Below are positions 47,257 through 56,526 of a stretch of DNA of 64,000 nt, piece by piece. Under the pieces are notes generated by a model, which had not been told where the DNA came from, ran no database searches, and saw only the letters and a program-made list of their open reading frames with translations. The translations under genes and the position numbers were made by a program. This DNA is from Acidimicrobiales bacterium (GTDB lineage: Bacteria > Actinomycetota > Acidimicrobiia > Acidimicrobiales > SZUA-35): positions 1 through 64,000 of the forward strand of contig JAHDDW010000013.1 of the NCBI GenBank assembly GCA_020629155.1, read 5' to 3'. The stretch's first letter is position 1, and each line of letters opens with the position of its first letter.

Positions 47257-48213
47257 TTATGATGCAACAGATACGGCGACAGCTGCCTCGGTCACAGATT
47301 CGATGAACTCGACAAGCCTTGGACCATATCGACTGCTGGTATCTTCATCAATCGCCACAATATTTTTGTTTTTAACTGCTGCGACCTCGCCCCATGCATC
47401 ACGCTCGCTGATCTCTGCAACCTTTGTAGTATCCTCAGCTGGAGCATTAACTAAAATCAGTGCTGGGTCACTCGTCAAAATAATTTCAGGATTTAACAAG
47501 TTACCTTCATCCATAGCATCAGCCGAAGCAATATTTTCTAGACCGACTAGCGTGAGAAGGTCTCCTGAGAACGTGCCATCATGGCCAACGTAATAGCCAG
47601 CGTTGTCGCCTGCGGCGACTTCATAATATACTTTCGTCCCTACAGCATCGCCAGCTTCTACCTGCGTTTTTGCTTCTGCTACTGCATCACGCAGGTCTTT
47701 ATTTAGTGCTGCTGCTTCATCAACCTGGCCAGTTATAACTCCAAGGTCTGCGACATAGGCGTAGACCTCTTCCATCGAGCTAGGCGTTGTTTGCACGTTG
47801 TAAGAAATCTTGTTTGTTTCAAGCGCACCAACTAATGACTCTTCGGCAAAACCTGTTAGAACTAGATCTGGCTCTAAAGAAAGTACTTTTTCTACATCAG
47901 TATTGAACGCGCTCAAGCCTTCATCTGCTGGCGCTTCAGCTGGGTAGTTAGAAAACCCGTCAGCTGCTATAACTTTATCTCCTGCGCCTAACGCAAAAAG
48001 AATTTCTGTTGTCGATGGATCCAGCGATATGATTCGCTCTGCATCTGTTGGAAGATCAGTGCCTGAAACGTCAGTGCTTGTTGCACTCTCATCAGCTGAT
48101 GTTGTTTCAGCTTCGCTTGCGGCAGAACTGCAGGCGCTAGCGAGTAATGCAAAAATAGCGACGACTGCCGCAAGCAATTTCTTCGGACGGGGTTTCTTAC
48201 TACTATTCAACAT
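47257..48213 (-). CDS. btuF: Cobalamin ABC importer, binding lipoprotein
   Basis: 318 residues. Signal peptide ending in a lipobox (LLASAC) near residue 27, an acidic Ser/Thr linker, and a type III periplasmic-binding fold starting ISLDPSTTEILFALGAGDKV. This last motif is the usual BtuF/heme-binding opening. A cobalamin riboswitch directly upstream makes B12 the likely ligand. It is first gene of the btuFCD operon. Confidence 0.9.
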   Translation of the reverse strand: MLNSSKKPRPKKLLAAVVAIFALLASACSSAASEAETTSADESATSTDVSGTDLPTDAERIISLDPSTTEILFALGAGDKVIAADGFSNYPAEAPADEGLSAFNTDVEKVLSLEPDLVLTGFAEESLVGALETNKISYNVQTTPSSMEEVYAYVADLGVITGQVDEAAALNKDLRDAVAEAKTQVEAGDAVGTKVYYEVAAGDNAGYYVGHDGTFSGDLLTLVGLENIASADAMDEGNLLNPEIILTSDPALILVNAPAEDTTKVAEISERDAWGEVAAVKNKNIVAIDEDTSSRYGPRLVEFIESVTEAAVAVSVAS

Positions 48214-48244
48214 CGCTCTTCCTTCGAGAACTCGTTTCGGAACT

Positions 48245-48400
48245 AGCGCTGTAGGCGACCTGACTTATTTTGTTTACACAAAAATCACAGTTGCGGGACA
48301 GTGTCAGCCTCTCACTGACTTCGCTCAGGACTAGCTGCCCATGCATCTTGCTGGACATGTCAAGCTTAGCTATTTTGTTGAATTTTACTCAAAGCATGTG
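48245..48400 (-). ncRNA. Cobalamin riboswitch
   Basis: On the minus strand the B12-box word CTGTCCCGCAACTGTGA lies at 48301-48285 and AAGTCAGGTCGCC at 48266-48254. Both are hallmark conserved blocks of the cobalamin riboswitch. Before them is a stem GTCAG/CTGAC holding GTGAGAGG. Between the two blocks stands only a 6-bp hairpin TTTTGT-GTAA-ACAAAA with a GNRA loop, so the usual larger P7-P10 region is reduced. It precedes btuF, whose expression B12 should repress. The outer boundaries are approximate. Confidence 0.85.
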
Positions 48401-48424
48401 AGAATCTTGAAGATTTTAGAGGTG

Positions 48425-48471
48425 AAAAAAATTGAAACCAGCCAGGGGAGGGAATGGTACTGGCTGGTTTC
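48425..48471 (-). terminator. Terminator-like hairpin upstream of the riboswitch
   Basis: Perfect 12-bp arms GAAACCAGCCAG (48434-48445) and CTGGCTGGTTTC (48460-48471) with a 14-base loop. Read on the minus strand, the hairpin is followed by AATTTTTTT, as in rho-independent terminators. No clear minus-strand gene precedes it, so its purpose (insulator, end of an unseen transcript, or part of the riboswitch leader) is open. The rest of 48472-48686 contains no convincing gene. Confidence 0.65.
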
Positions 48472-48686
48472 AAGTATTGCTTACTCACTACACACATATA
48501 ATGACTCTTCAGGTTGCGTTTTGTTGCAAAAAACTTTTTTGGCCTGTTTACATGGCTTATCTTGCAGCAATAGCCGCTGGAGACAGCGCAATGCTTGCCT
48601 TGTATAGAAACTAGTCGATCGACACATTAGACAAAGCGTGCATAAGTATGTTTCGGTTAATGATAGGAAATAACTAGGATGCAAGG

Positions 48687-49811
48687 GTGCTGACATCTTT
48701 CCTAAACGAATCCTTTGATGGAGCGAAGGCAGAGCTATATCTCTTAGAGCTGCCGATGAAAGCTTCTCTTCAAGCGGCCCATGGGTCGACCACCTATCGC
48801 CAGCTGACAGTCGTTAGCATTGAAACGTCTGCTGGGAAAGGTTGGGGGGAATGCAGCGCCCTCACTTCTGCAACATACGGCACTGCAAGTGCTGCACAGT
48901 GTTTTGAACAGCTACGCAGCATGCTCCCCCACAGTTTTGCGGCACAAACGTACAGCGAAGCTCTCACCATTCTTCGTAGTAATGTCGACCCTCTAGCATA
49001 TGCCGCTGTTGAAATGGCGGCGCTTGACTTAGCCCTGCACACTGAAAATATTTCTCTAAAACAATGGCTGGGAGCCACTAAAAACTTCGTTAAGGCTGGC
49101 GCTGTTCTAGGGTTGCCTGCTGACAGCCAATCGCTACAGTCGCAAATCGAAAAAACTGTTGCCGAGGGTTACAAGCGTATTAAAGTCAAGATTACCCCAC
49201 AGACAGACCTTGCAGTTTTCAAGGCAATAACCACTGAACACAACAATGTAGAAGTACATGTTGACCCCAACGGCTCATTTGAGCGCCATCACAGTGATGA
49301 GCTTAGAAAACTTTTTGACATAGGTGTCACAGCAATTGAACAACCATTTCCTCCCATCGATAGACAAAGCGCACAAGCGCTAACTACCTACGCAACGAAA
49401 CATCACCGTTTCGTAGTCGCTGATGAAGCAGCCGACTCACTCGCCTCGATACGACAAATCGCCCAAAACGAGATAGCAAATGCGATCTCGGTAAAATCAA
49501 GCCGACTTGGAGGTTTACTCGCAACACAAGCTGTGCAACAGCATTGCCTGTCCCATGGGCTAGCCATGTCCGCAGGAGGAATGCTTGAAAGCGGTTTGGG
49601 TCGTACGGCTTTGTCGGTTTTAGCCGCTTGTGACGGTTTCACCCTGACAGGAGACGTTTCGCCAGCTAGCCGATGGCTGCAAAAAGACCCATGGCAAGAC
49701 AGCGCTTTGATTGACGGAAAAATCGAAGTGCCTGACAGCGTAGGCATAACGCCTCCACCTGATAAAAAGATTCTAAACGCCGTCACCAAGCAACACTGGG
49801 CTATGATCTAA
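48687..49811 (+). CDS. menC: o-Succinylbenzoate synthase (MenC-type)
   Basis: 374 residues of the enolase superfamily. Active-site residues are visible: lysine in KRIKVKI near 163, Asp in VHVDPNGSF near 193, Glu in AIEQPFPP near 218, Asp in VVADEAADS near 243 and lysine in SVKSSRLGG near 269. The GDVSPASRW near 330 is close to the GDISAS.RYW of MenC. It would dehydrate SHCHC in menaquinone synthesis. No other men gene is in the window, so a dipeptide epimerase function cannot be excluded. The GTG at 48687 was taken as start. Confidence 0.78.
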   Translation: MLTSFLNESFDGAKAELYLLELPMKASLQAAHGSTTYRQLTVVSIETSAGKGWGECSALTSATYGTASAAQCFEQLRSMLPHSFAAQTYSEALTILRSNVDPLAYAAVEMAALDLALHTENISLKQWLGATKNFVKAGAVLGLPADSQSLQSQIEKTVAEGYKRIKVKITPQTDLAVFKAITTEHNNVEVHVDPNGSFERHHSDELRKLFDIGVTAIEQPFPPIDRQSAQALTTYATKHHRFVVADEAADSLASIRQIAQNEIANAISVKSSRLGGLLATQAVQQHCLSHGLAMSAGGMLESGLGRTALSVLAACDGFTLTGDVSPASRWLQKDPWQDSALIDGKIEVPDSVGITPPPDKKILNAVTKQHWAMI

Positions 49812-49835
49812 TACTTGAGGCGCTACACTTGCTAT

Positions 49836-50436
49836 GTGGGCGAGTTAAAGATACTTGTAGGCATTGTTGCGACCCTACTTGTTTTTGTAGTTACGCACCA
49901 TATCTACGTGACACGATCCGAGGCAAAACAAAACCACATGTTTATTCCTGGTTTCTGTGGGGTCTGTTAGCTTCAATCATTTTTGCTTTGCAAATAACTA
50001 ATGATGCAGACGCTGGCGCCTTCGTTACTCTTTCAGCAGGCATCATTTCATTTGTTATCTTTGGTTTCGGCATACGTGTAGGTGAGAAAAACATTACACG
50101 CAGTGATACTTTCTTTTTTGCTACGGCGCTTATCTCAACTGGGCTATGGCTTATCGCAGGAGAAGGCCTGCTTGCAATGACATTACTTGTCGGGCTGAAG
50201 TTCTCGGATTAGGGCCAACAATACGTAAATCATGGTCGAAACCACATGAAGAAACTGCTTTCAGCTGGGGGTTAAACGCTTTTCGCCACGACATAAGCCT
50301 TCTAGCCATAGCTGACTACAACGCAATAACTATCATGAACGGCGCAGTCTGGGCAGTGGCTAATCTTGGCCTATTCGTAATGCTGTTACTACGTCGCACA
50401 GCACTAAAAGACACCCCTGCTACAGCAAACGTATAG
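49836..50436 (+). pseudogene. PQ-loop-like membrane protein, two frameshifts
   Basis: Read piecewise, one continuous protein appears. GTG at 49836 encodes GELKILVGIVATLLVFV; after one missing base near 49889 the frame continues YAPYLRDTIRGKTKPHVYSW; after another near 50192-50194 (GGG) it continues LGLGPTIRKSWSKPHEETAF. The two halves carry similar P..R.....KPH...SW motifs, as in two-repeat PQ-loop/SWEET-like membrane proteins of about 200 residues. Six to seven membrane helices are predicted. Either a pseudogene or two base-calling errors. The function is unknown. Confidence 0.7.
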
Positions 50437-50462
50437 CTATAGTCGCAACTAGACGGCTTATC

Positions 50463-51695
50463 TTAGCGGTTTTTCTTTAGCAGCTCAACGACTTGTTCGG
50501 AGCTGTTCGCGTCTTCACCTTTATCATCAAGATTGCGTTGACGGTCCTCTTCAGCAGCCTGGCGAGCCGCTCCCCTGGTTTTTTCTGCCCGTGCAAGCGC
50601 AGCATCAAAACCTTCCGTTTTAATAAACTCTGCCCACTCAACTAACGTGTCGACCATCTCAGCTTCTGGCACAACAGCCACATTGACACCGCGCACAAAC
50701 AAGTGCCCTCGTTTGTTGCCTGCCGCTATACCCAGATCGGCGTCTTTCGCCTCACCAGGACCGTTAACAACACAACCCATCACCGCGACTTGCAGCGGAA
50801 TTTGCTTATCGGCAAAAGCTTCTTGCGCTTGTTGCGCCACTTCATAGACATCGATTTCGGCTCGGCCGCATGATGGGCACGCAATCAAATCAACATTTTT
50901 GCGCTCCCGCAATCCTAACGATTCAAGCAGAGCACGCCCCATACGAGCCTCATCAACAGGATCAGACGTGAGTGAATAGCGAATAGTGTCGCCAATCCCT
51001 TCAGCTAGAAGCGTTGCGATCCCAGCCGTGGATTTTAGGATACCTGTTGGTGGTGGACCAGCTTCGGTAACACCAAGATGCAGCGGATAATCAGTAACTT
51101 CGCTTAGCTGCCGATACGCCTCAATCATCAAAGGCACATTCGACGCTTTGACCGAAATTTTAATCAGATCAAAATCGACTTCTTCGAAATACGCAATTTC
51201 TTGCAACGCCGATTCGACCATAGCCTCAGGGGTAACTTTGTCGCCATACTTTTTATAAAGCGCAGGGTCGAGGCTGCCGCCATTCACACCTATACGAATC
51301 GGAATGTTACGATCTTTCGCTTCTTTCGCAACCGCTTTAATATGCTCAGGTTTACGAATGTTGCCAGGGTTAAGACGCAAGCAATGCACCCCAGCTTCTA
51401 ACGCTTCTAACGCACGACGGTACTGGTGGTGGATATCAGCCACAATAGGCACTGGACTGCGCGGCACAATATGTGCCAACCCTTCAGCTGACTCAGGCTT
51501 ATTGCAAGTACAGCGCACAATATCTGCACCAGCTGCCGCAAGCGCATAGATCTGCTGCAACGTCGCATCGACATCAGCGGTTTTGGTGGTAGTCATCGAC
51601 TGCACCGTCACAGGCGCATCACCACCAACGGCAACATCGCCAACCATCACTTGACGAGTTTTCTTCCGAACAAAACGTACACTAGCCGAATCCAT
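50463..51695 (-). CDS. ispG: 4-hydroxy-3-methylbut-2-enyl-diphosphate synthase
   Basis: Converts MEcPP to HMBPP in the MEP isoprenoid pathway; a [4Fe-4S] enzyme. 410 residues with the family opening VGDVAVGGDAPVTVQSMTTT (20 residues), and the Cys ligands in LIACPSCGRAEIDVYE and VMGCVVNGPGEAKDADLGIA (20 residues). The C-terminal 40 residues are polar and variable. It stands alone between the broken membrane gene and a divergent flippase gene. Confidence 0.97.
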   Translation of the reverse strand: MDSASVRFVRKKTRQVMVGDVAVGGDAPVTVQSMTTTKTADVDATLQQIYALAAAGADIVRCTCNKPESAEGLAHIVPRSPVPIVADIHHQYRRALEALEAGVHCLRLNPGNIRKPEHIKAVAKEAKDRNIPIRIGVNGGSLDPALYKKYGDKVTPEAMVESALQEIAYFEEVDFDLIKISVKASNVPLMIEAYRQLSEVTDYPLHLGVTEAGPPPTGILKSTAGIATLLAEGIGDTIRYSLTSDPVDEARMGRALLESLGLRERKNVDLIACPSCGRAEIDVYEVAQQAQEAFADKQIPLQVAVMGCVVNGPGEAKDADLGIAAGNKRGHLFVRGVNVAVVPEAEMVDTLVEWAEFIKTEGFDAALARAEKTRGAARQAAEEDRQRNLDDKGEDANSSEQVVELLKKNR

Positions 51696-51785
51696 GCATC
51701 CATCATAAACGCCGAAACCACTAAACGAACTATTTAGTCTCTCTTATAACACACGTGCCCTTTGACGATAGTGTTAGCAAGACTC

Positions 51786-53252
51786 ATGACTACAAATGCA
51801 ACAACACAATCAAAGAAAGACTCGGGCTTAGCTCTTGTTGGTGCAGCGGCTAGCACTGTTGCCAACTTTGCTGTTGCTGCGCTTGTCGCCCTTGACGGTA
51901 AAGAAACAGCAGGTATTTTCTTCGCGACAACCGCAATCATCTCAATTTGCAGCAAAATTTCTTCGCTCGGGGCCATGACAGGTCTGGTCTATTTTATGCC
52001 AAACGAGCTTGCTGGCAATAATGGCGGCAACCCAAAACACTTACTCGCTCTTGCTGTTAAGCCTGTAATCATCACCGCTGGTTCTATTACTGCTCTAGTT
52101 ATTGCCTGTTCTTTGGCACTCAATTCTTTTTTGAGTAACCCATCTAGCATTGTGGAAGTTCTTCCTATCGCAGCTTTTGCTATTCCCGCATGGGCGCTAA
52201 TGGCCACATTTTTAGGGTCAACCAGAGGCCTAGGCACAATGTTGCCTACCGTTTCTATCAACCAGATTTTTAGGCCCACGGCACAACTTATTTTTCTGAC
52301 CGCTGCCGTCTTGCTGAGCGACAGCTTGACAATTTTGCTTTCTGCCTGGGCGCTACCTCTTGGAATCGGTGCTCTGCTTGCATGGCTAGCGACACACAAG
52401 GCAGGCGGCTCAAGCAATATAGGTACACCTGTAGTCGCAAAAAGCGATTTCTGGACGTATACCAAACCGCGTGCTGTCTCAAACGGATTCCAGATAATGC
52501 TCGAACGCCTTGACGTTATCTTAGTGCTTTGGCTTGCTGGTGAAGCCGCTGCTGGCATTTACGGGGCTGTCACACGCTACATTACTGCTGGCAACTTTCT
52601 GATAGCTTCGATCGCGCAGGCAAACGCTCCATCGCTTCGCAAAACGGTGAAGCTTGGCGACAAAGCTGCTGGTCAGAAAGTTTTGCATCAAACAACAAAC
52701 TGGATGGTGCTACTCATCTGGCCTTTCGCGCTCTTTCTCTTGACTAAAGCGGAAACATTTGCTGAATTACTTAATAAGGATTTTATTCCTGGAGCACAAT
52801 CGCTACAGATAATCGCAATCGGGTTGATGGTTAGCGCATTAGCTGGGCCGATTGAAATTATGTTACTGATGATCGGCCGTTCTAAACGTTCACTCCTTGG
52901 TGTTAGCGTGGCTCTTTTCCTCGATATCGGGCTTAGCGTATTGTTAATACCACACTTTGGCATAGAAGGCGCAGCTATTGCCTGGTCGATAGCAATAGCA
53001 ACACAAAACTTGCTTGCCGCTTTCTTCGTTGGGTCACTCGCAAGATACTACAGCGTCAGCAAAAACACAATGTTGGCTATCGTAGGAGCGTGCATTGCGG
53101 TACTTCCGATTGCTTTAACCACGCCTGCTACGTTCACTGGGCTTTTCCTCAGCCTCGGCGTCAGCGGCATTATTTGGCTGGCTTGGTGTTTTTTCTTCGC
53201 TACTGCATTTGATTTGCCGCTAGATGCTGTGAAGAAAATAAAAGAAAGATAG
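51786..53252 (+). CDS. Multi-pass flippase-like membrane protein
   Basis: About 488 residues from the ATG at 51786; an upstream GTG or ATG at 51762 would add 8. About 14 hydrophobic segments with the GDAM/Wzx-like wording WTYTKPRAVSNGFQIMLERL (20 residues), the typical RLDVILVLWLAGEAAAGIYG half and the HFGIEGAAIAWSIAIA motif of the MOP (MATE/Wzx/MurJ) exporter superfamily. It probably flips lipid-linked glycans. The substrate is unknown. Confidence 0.85.
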   Translation: MTTNATTQSKKDSGLALVGAAASTVANFAVAALVALDGKETAGIFFATTAIISICSKISSLGAMTGLVYFMPNELAGNNGGNPKHLLALAVKPVIITAGSITALVIACSLALNSFLSNPSSIVEVLPIAAFAIPAWALMATFLGSTRGLGTMLPTVSINQIFRPTAQLIFLTAAVLLSDSLTILLSAWALPLGIGALLAWLATHKAGGSSNIGTPVVAKSDFWTYTKPRAVSNGFQIMLERLDVILVLWLAGEAAAGIYGAVTRYITAGNFLIASIAQANAPSLRKTVKLGDKAAGQKVLHQTTNWMVLLIWPFALFLLTKAETFAELLNKDFIPGAQSLQIIAIGLMVSALAGPIEIMLLMIGRSKRSLLGVSVALFLDIGLSVLLIPHFGIEGAAIAWSIAIATQNLLAAFFVGSLARYYSVSKNTMLAIVGACIAVLPIALTTPATFTGLFLSLGVSGIIWLAWCFFFATAFDLPLDAVKKIKER

Positions 53253-53297
53253 CGAACCCTTAAGCGAACATGCATTCGTTGTGGTAGTGTGAAGGCT

Positions 53298-53455
53298 ATG
53301 GCTGAATATAAAAAACGATTGAAGAGCGAGCGTCTAAACTAGGAATTCGCATAGTTCGAGACCTAAATCAAGAGACTCCCAAACGTCGTGCAGCTATTAT
53401 CGCAGCTATGGAGGAAATGGAACAAGATGAGCTTGAACTGCGACATCTAGCTTGA
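53298..53455 (+). pseudogene. Small gene broken by one missing base
   Basis: ATG at 53298 (GAAGG before it) encodes MAEYKK, then the frame stops. One base later an uninterrupted helical frame follows, IEERASKLGIRIVRDLNQET and KRRAAIIAAMEEMEQDELEL, ending in TGA at 53453. The switch falls in a run of six A (53310-53315); seven would restore a protein of about 52 residues. No family was recognised. The rest of 53456-53614 shows no convincing gene. Confidence 0.55.
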
Positions 53456-53614
53456 GCTATCAAATCAAAGTTATCCCGATCCTCTACAATCGACTTAGTT
53501 TCGCCGAATGCGCAACCAAGTTATTGAGGTTCGCAATATCAAGATTTTTTCAGATCCAGAAGCAAACTAACCTCACAGGTGTGTTCTGACTTCGACCCCC
53601 TACACTGCTGTTAC

Positions 53615-55399
53615 ATGGACACTGATGTCGCTCAATCTGATTATAGTTTTGCTGCTTTGCGGACTTTAACATGGCAAAATAAAGGCTTGTTCAGCCTTTG
53701 TGTGCTCACACGGAGCCTGGCGCAGCTTTGTATTGCTTTACTCCCCTATTTTTTAGCGAAACTTGTTGAAGAACCGTCCAGCGCTGCTGATGAAGAACAA
53801 ACTTTTGCCTTCATACTTCTGATATTGCTATGTTCAGCTCTTTTCCTTGTATTTTGGTTTACCGCTGATTTTCTCCACGGCTACAAAGTTATACCCGTTA
53901 TTAATAATTTTAAACAAATGGCTTACACCACGATGTGGGGCAAAGAATACGAGACGTTTATACAAAAACCTTCAAGCAAGATAGCAAGCTATGTCAACCA
54001 GCTTCGCAAGCGAACATACGAACTTTGGTGGCTCTTTCTCTGGCAAATTGTTCCGCTTGCGTTAACACTCCCGACCTATCTGATTATTCTTTTTACCACC
54101 GCAAGACACAACACTCTTTTGTATTTGGTGTTCATTGCTTTGACTGTGATGATTTCTTCGTTGATGGTTAAACCAATGGCTGCTGCGCAACGACAGTTGA
54201 CCGATGCTGAGTCTTCTCAAGATGGCAAGGTGTACGATTCATTTGCTAACTTTGTAAACGTTTTTTCGTTTCGAGCACATCGTAAAGAAATCGGGCAGCA
54301 TGCCAGCGAAATAGATGCCCTTACCAGTGTTGAAGTTAAAGCTATGCGAAAGAAAATTAACTATTGGCTGGTTGCTTCGTCGCTGCTTCGGATGGGGCTC
54401 TGGACCATAATTTTGTTCTACAGCTGGCATCTTTACACATCAAACCAAATCCCTTTCCAAGCTTTTGTTGTTTCGACAACAGTTCTCATAGGGTTCACTG
54501 CCCAATATTTTATACTCATGCAAAGCGTCGCAGAAGCAAACACACAAACTTCTGCTTTTCGTGAAGCATACAACTATCTTTTCCCTGGCGAGAATATTGT
54601 CAGGAACTACAACCAAGTGGCGAAAGAAGTACACCAACCATCGGATAGCAGAACATTTAGCGAGGCAGTGACCTTACAAAATGTAAGCTTCGCTTATCCC
54701 GATGACAGAAAGCAAGGCGTACTACACAACCTTGACCTTACAATCAACAAAAATGAAAAAATTGGCATTGTCGGCAGAAGCGGCTCGGGAAAGTCAACTC
54801 TTATTAAAATCCTTTTAGGGTTTTATGAACCGACAGAAGGTGCGCTTCTTGTTGACGACGAGGCTATCACAAGTGAACAACTTGCCCGGCTCTATGCGTA
54901 TGTTCCGCAAGATACAACGTTATTCCAGGCCTCGTTTTTCTACAACATTGCTTACGCACAACAGGGCAACGTTACTGCGCAACAAGTTGAGGCCGCCGCG
55001 ACTAAAGCCCATATACACGATTTTATTATGAGCACGCCGCAAGGCTATGAGACTGCTGTCGGCGAGCGAGGTATCACGCTTAGCCTCGGGCAACGACAAC
55101 GAATCGCCATAGCCAGAGCTCTGCTTCGCCGCACAGACCTGCTTATTCTCGACGAAGCGACATCAGCGTTAGATTCAGAAACCGAACGACTTGTTCAAGC
55201 ATCTTTCGAAGATTTATGGGCTAATCAAACAGTTGTTGCCATCGCCCATAGGCTCTCGACACTCAACAATGTTGACCGAATCATCGTGTTAGACAATGGC
55301 AGAATCGTTGAACAAGGAACAAAAGAATATTTACTTTCGCTGAATGGCCATTTTGCTGATTTATGGAATCATCAACGCGAAGGCATGCTTGCGGCCTAA
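53615..55399 (+). CDS. ABC exporter, fused permease and ATPase
   Basis: About 594 residues from the ATG at 53615; a GTG at 53579 would add 12. Six membrane helices to about 330, then an ATPase with Walker A GRSGSGKSTL, signature SLGQRQRIAIARALL, Walker B LLILDEATSALD and the H-loop in AIAHRLSTL. Heterodimeric or homodimeric type IV exporter for lipids or drugs. Substrate unknown. It is read next to, and on the same strand as, the flippase gene, with a broken small gene between. Confidence 0.9.
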   Translation: MDTDVAQSDYSFAALRTLTWQNKGLFSLCVLTRSLAQLCIALLPYFLAKLVEEPSSAADEEQTFAFILLILLCSALFLVFWFTADFLHGYKVIPVINNFKQMAYTTMWGKEYETFIQKPSSKIASYVNQLRKRTYELWWLFLWQIVPLALTLPTYLIILFTTARHNTLLYLVFIALTVMISSLMVKPMAAAQRQLTDAESSQDGKVYDSFANFVNVFSFRAHRKEIGQHASEIDALTSVEVKAMRKKINYWLVASSLLRMGLWTIILFYSWHLYTSNQIPFQAFVVSTTVLIGFTAQYFILMQSVAEANTQTSAFREAYNYLFPGENIVRNYNQVAKEVHQPSDSRTFSEAVTLQNVSFAYPDDRKQGVLHNLDLTINKNEKIGIVGRSGSGKSTLIKILLGFYEPTEGALLVDDEAITSEQLARLYAYVPQDTTLFQASFFYNIAYAQQGNVTAQQVEAAATKAHIHDFIMSTPQGYETAVGERGITLSLGQRQRIAIARALLRRTDLLILDEATSALDSETERLVQASFEDLWANQTVVAIAHRLSTLNNVDRIIVLDNGRIVEQGTKEYLLSLNGHFADLWNHQREGMLAA

Positions 55400-55411
55400 A
55401 GCCCTACTTGT

Positions 55412-56515
55412 TTAGAAACGAGCACCTGAACAAACTTCAGCTGTCGGGGCAAACGGCGAAAGCACTGTGTACCTTGGTTTATGCACCTCGAAGTGAAGAT
55501 GTGGTGGCGTATTTCTAGCGTTACCAGTTTTGCCGTTATAGCCTAAAAGGTCACCCGCTTCGACTCGGTATTTCTTACCATTCTTCACAGAACCCTTTAA
55601 GACGCCATCAAGACTATCTAGATGCGTGCCATAGAAGTAATAGCCATTGTCGGCGAAAAGCCTAAATGATATGCCTCCGAGACTGTTTGTCGCATTCTGC
55701 ACTAAACCACTCGCTGGCGCAACAACTGGCACACCAATCTCGGCAAACATATCAACGCCTTTATGCCTGCGCCCACCTGACCGACTGGCCCCCCATGTAT
55801 CAACAAAATTGTGATCACCTCGAAGAGGACATACCGCTAGCGCACCGCCAGATTTTTTCACTGGAACAGGAACAGCAGCGACCGTGTCGGTTTTCTTTAC
55901 GCGAAGATCACGCCCACGGCTATGCAGACGCCGTTCATTAATCTGACCGACAAGCCCTTGCTTCGAAGCTAGTTCTCTTTCCAAAGCAAGCACTTCGCCC
56001 GCAAGCTCTTCATTGTTTTCTTTCAAAATCAAATAGTCTGATTCAAGCAGCTGCACTTGCGCTTGCTGCTGACGATACCCTGAGACACTTTCGCCGCCTT
56101 CAGAAATTTTTGCTCCGATATACGACGAACGCAAATCAGCGTTTAGATCCTCTGCATTTGCATATTCAGCGTTTGTGTTAATGCGATACCCTTCGATGGC
56201 TACCTTTGTCACTTCCGATTCAAGCGTCAGCAATGCTGCTTTTTCTGTTTCGAGCTCTTCCAAACTTTCCGCCAATACTTTCGCTTCTTTATCAAAACGA
56301 GTGCGGATAGTAGTCACTTCGCGATCGAGCAGTTCGATTTCTTTAGCGTACTCACTGCGACTTTTAACAGGCTCGACAAAAGGTTCTGCCTCTTGCTCTG
56401 TTTGCGCAAAGCTAGCGTCAGCAGAAAGACCTGCAACAATAAGCAGCAAAGGAAACCAAACAGCTGCAATCTTCGACATAACTTTAGACACATCAAAATC
56501 ATACACAGTGATCAC
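55412..56515 (-). CDS. M23 metallopeptidase with coiled coil
   Basis: 367 residues. Signal peptide (VWFPLLLIVAGLSADASFAQ) or anchor, a long coiled coil at about 50-200, and a C-terminal LytM/M23 domain with Zn ligands in HKGVDMFAEIG and HLHFEVH. This is the layout of EnvC/NlpD-like factors that cut or activate cutting of peptidoglycan, outside the membrane. A second such gene lies at 59094, with two CNNM genes between them. Confidence 0.9.
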   Translation of the reverse strand: MITVYDFDVSKVMSKIAAVWFPLLLIVAGLSADASFAQTEQEAEPFVEPVKSRSEYAKEIELLDREVTTIRTRFDKEAKVLAESLEELETEKAALLTLESEVTKVAIEGYRINTNAEYANAEDLNADLRSSYIGAKISEGGESVSGYRQQQAQVQLLESDYLILKENNEELAGEVLALERELASKQGLVGQINERRLHSRGRDLRVKKTDTVAAVPVPVKKSGGALAVCPLRGDHNFVDTWGASRSGGRRHKGVDMFAEIGVPVVAPASGLVQNATNSLGGISFRLFADNGYYFYGTHLDSLDGVLKGSVKNGKKYRVEAGDLLGYNGKTGNARNTPPHLHFEVHKPRYTVLSPFAPTAEVCSGARF

Positions 56516-56526
56516 TCGAAAGCACC

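Noticed and set aside
48432-48614. 60-residue plus-strand frame upstream of menC
   Set aside because: It overlaps the terminator-like hairpin, has no ribosome binding site and no recognisable domain.
53452-53590. Second small open frame after the broken 52-residue gene
   Set aside because: Begins with TTG, without a ribosome binding site, no domain; it could be a toxin partner but nothing supports it.
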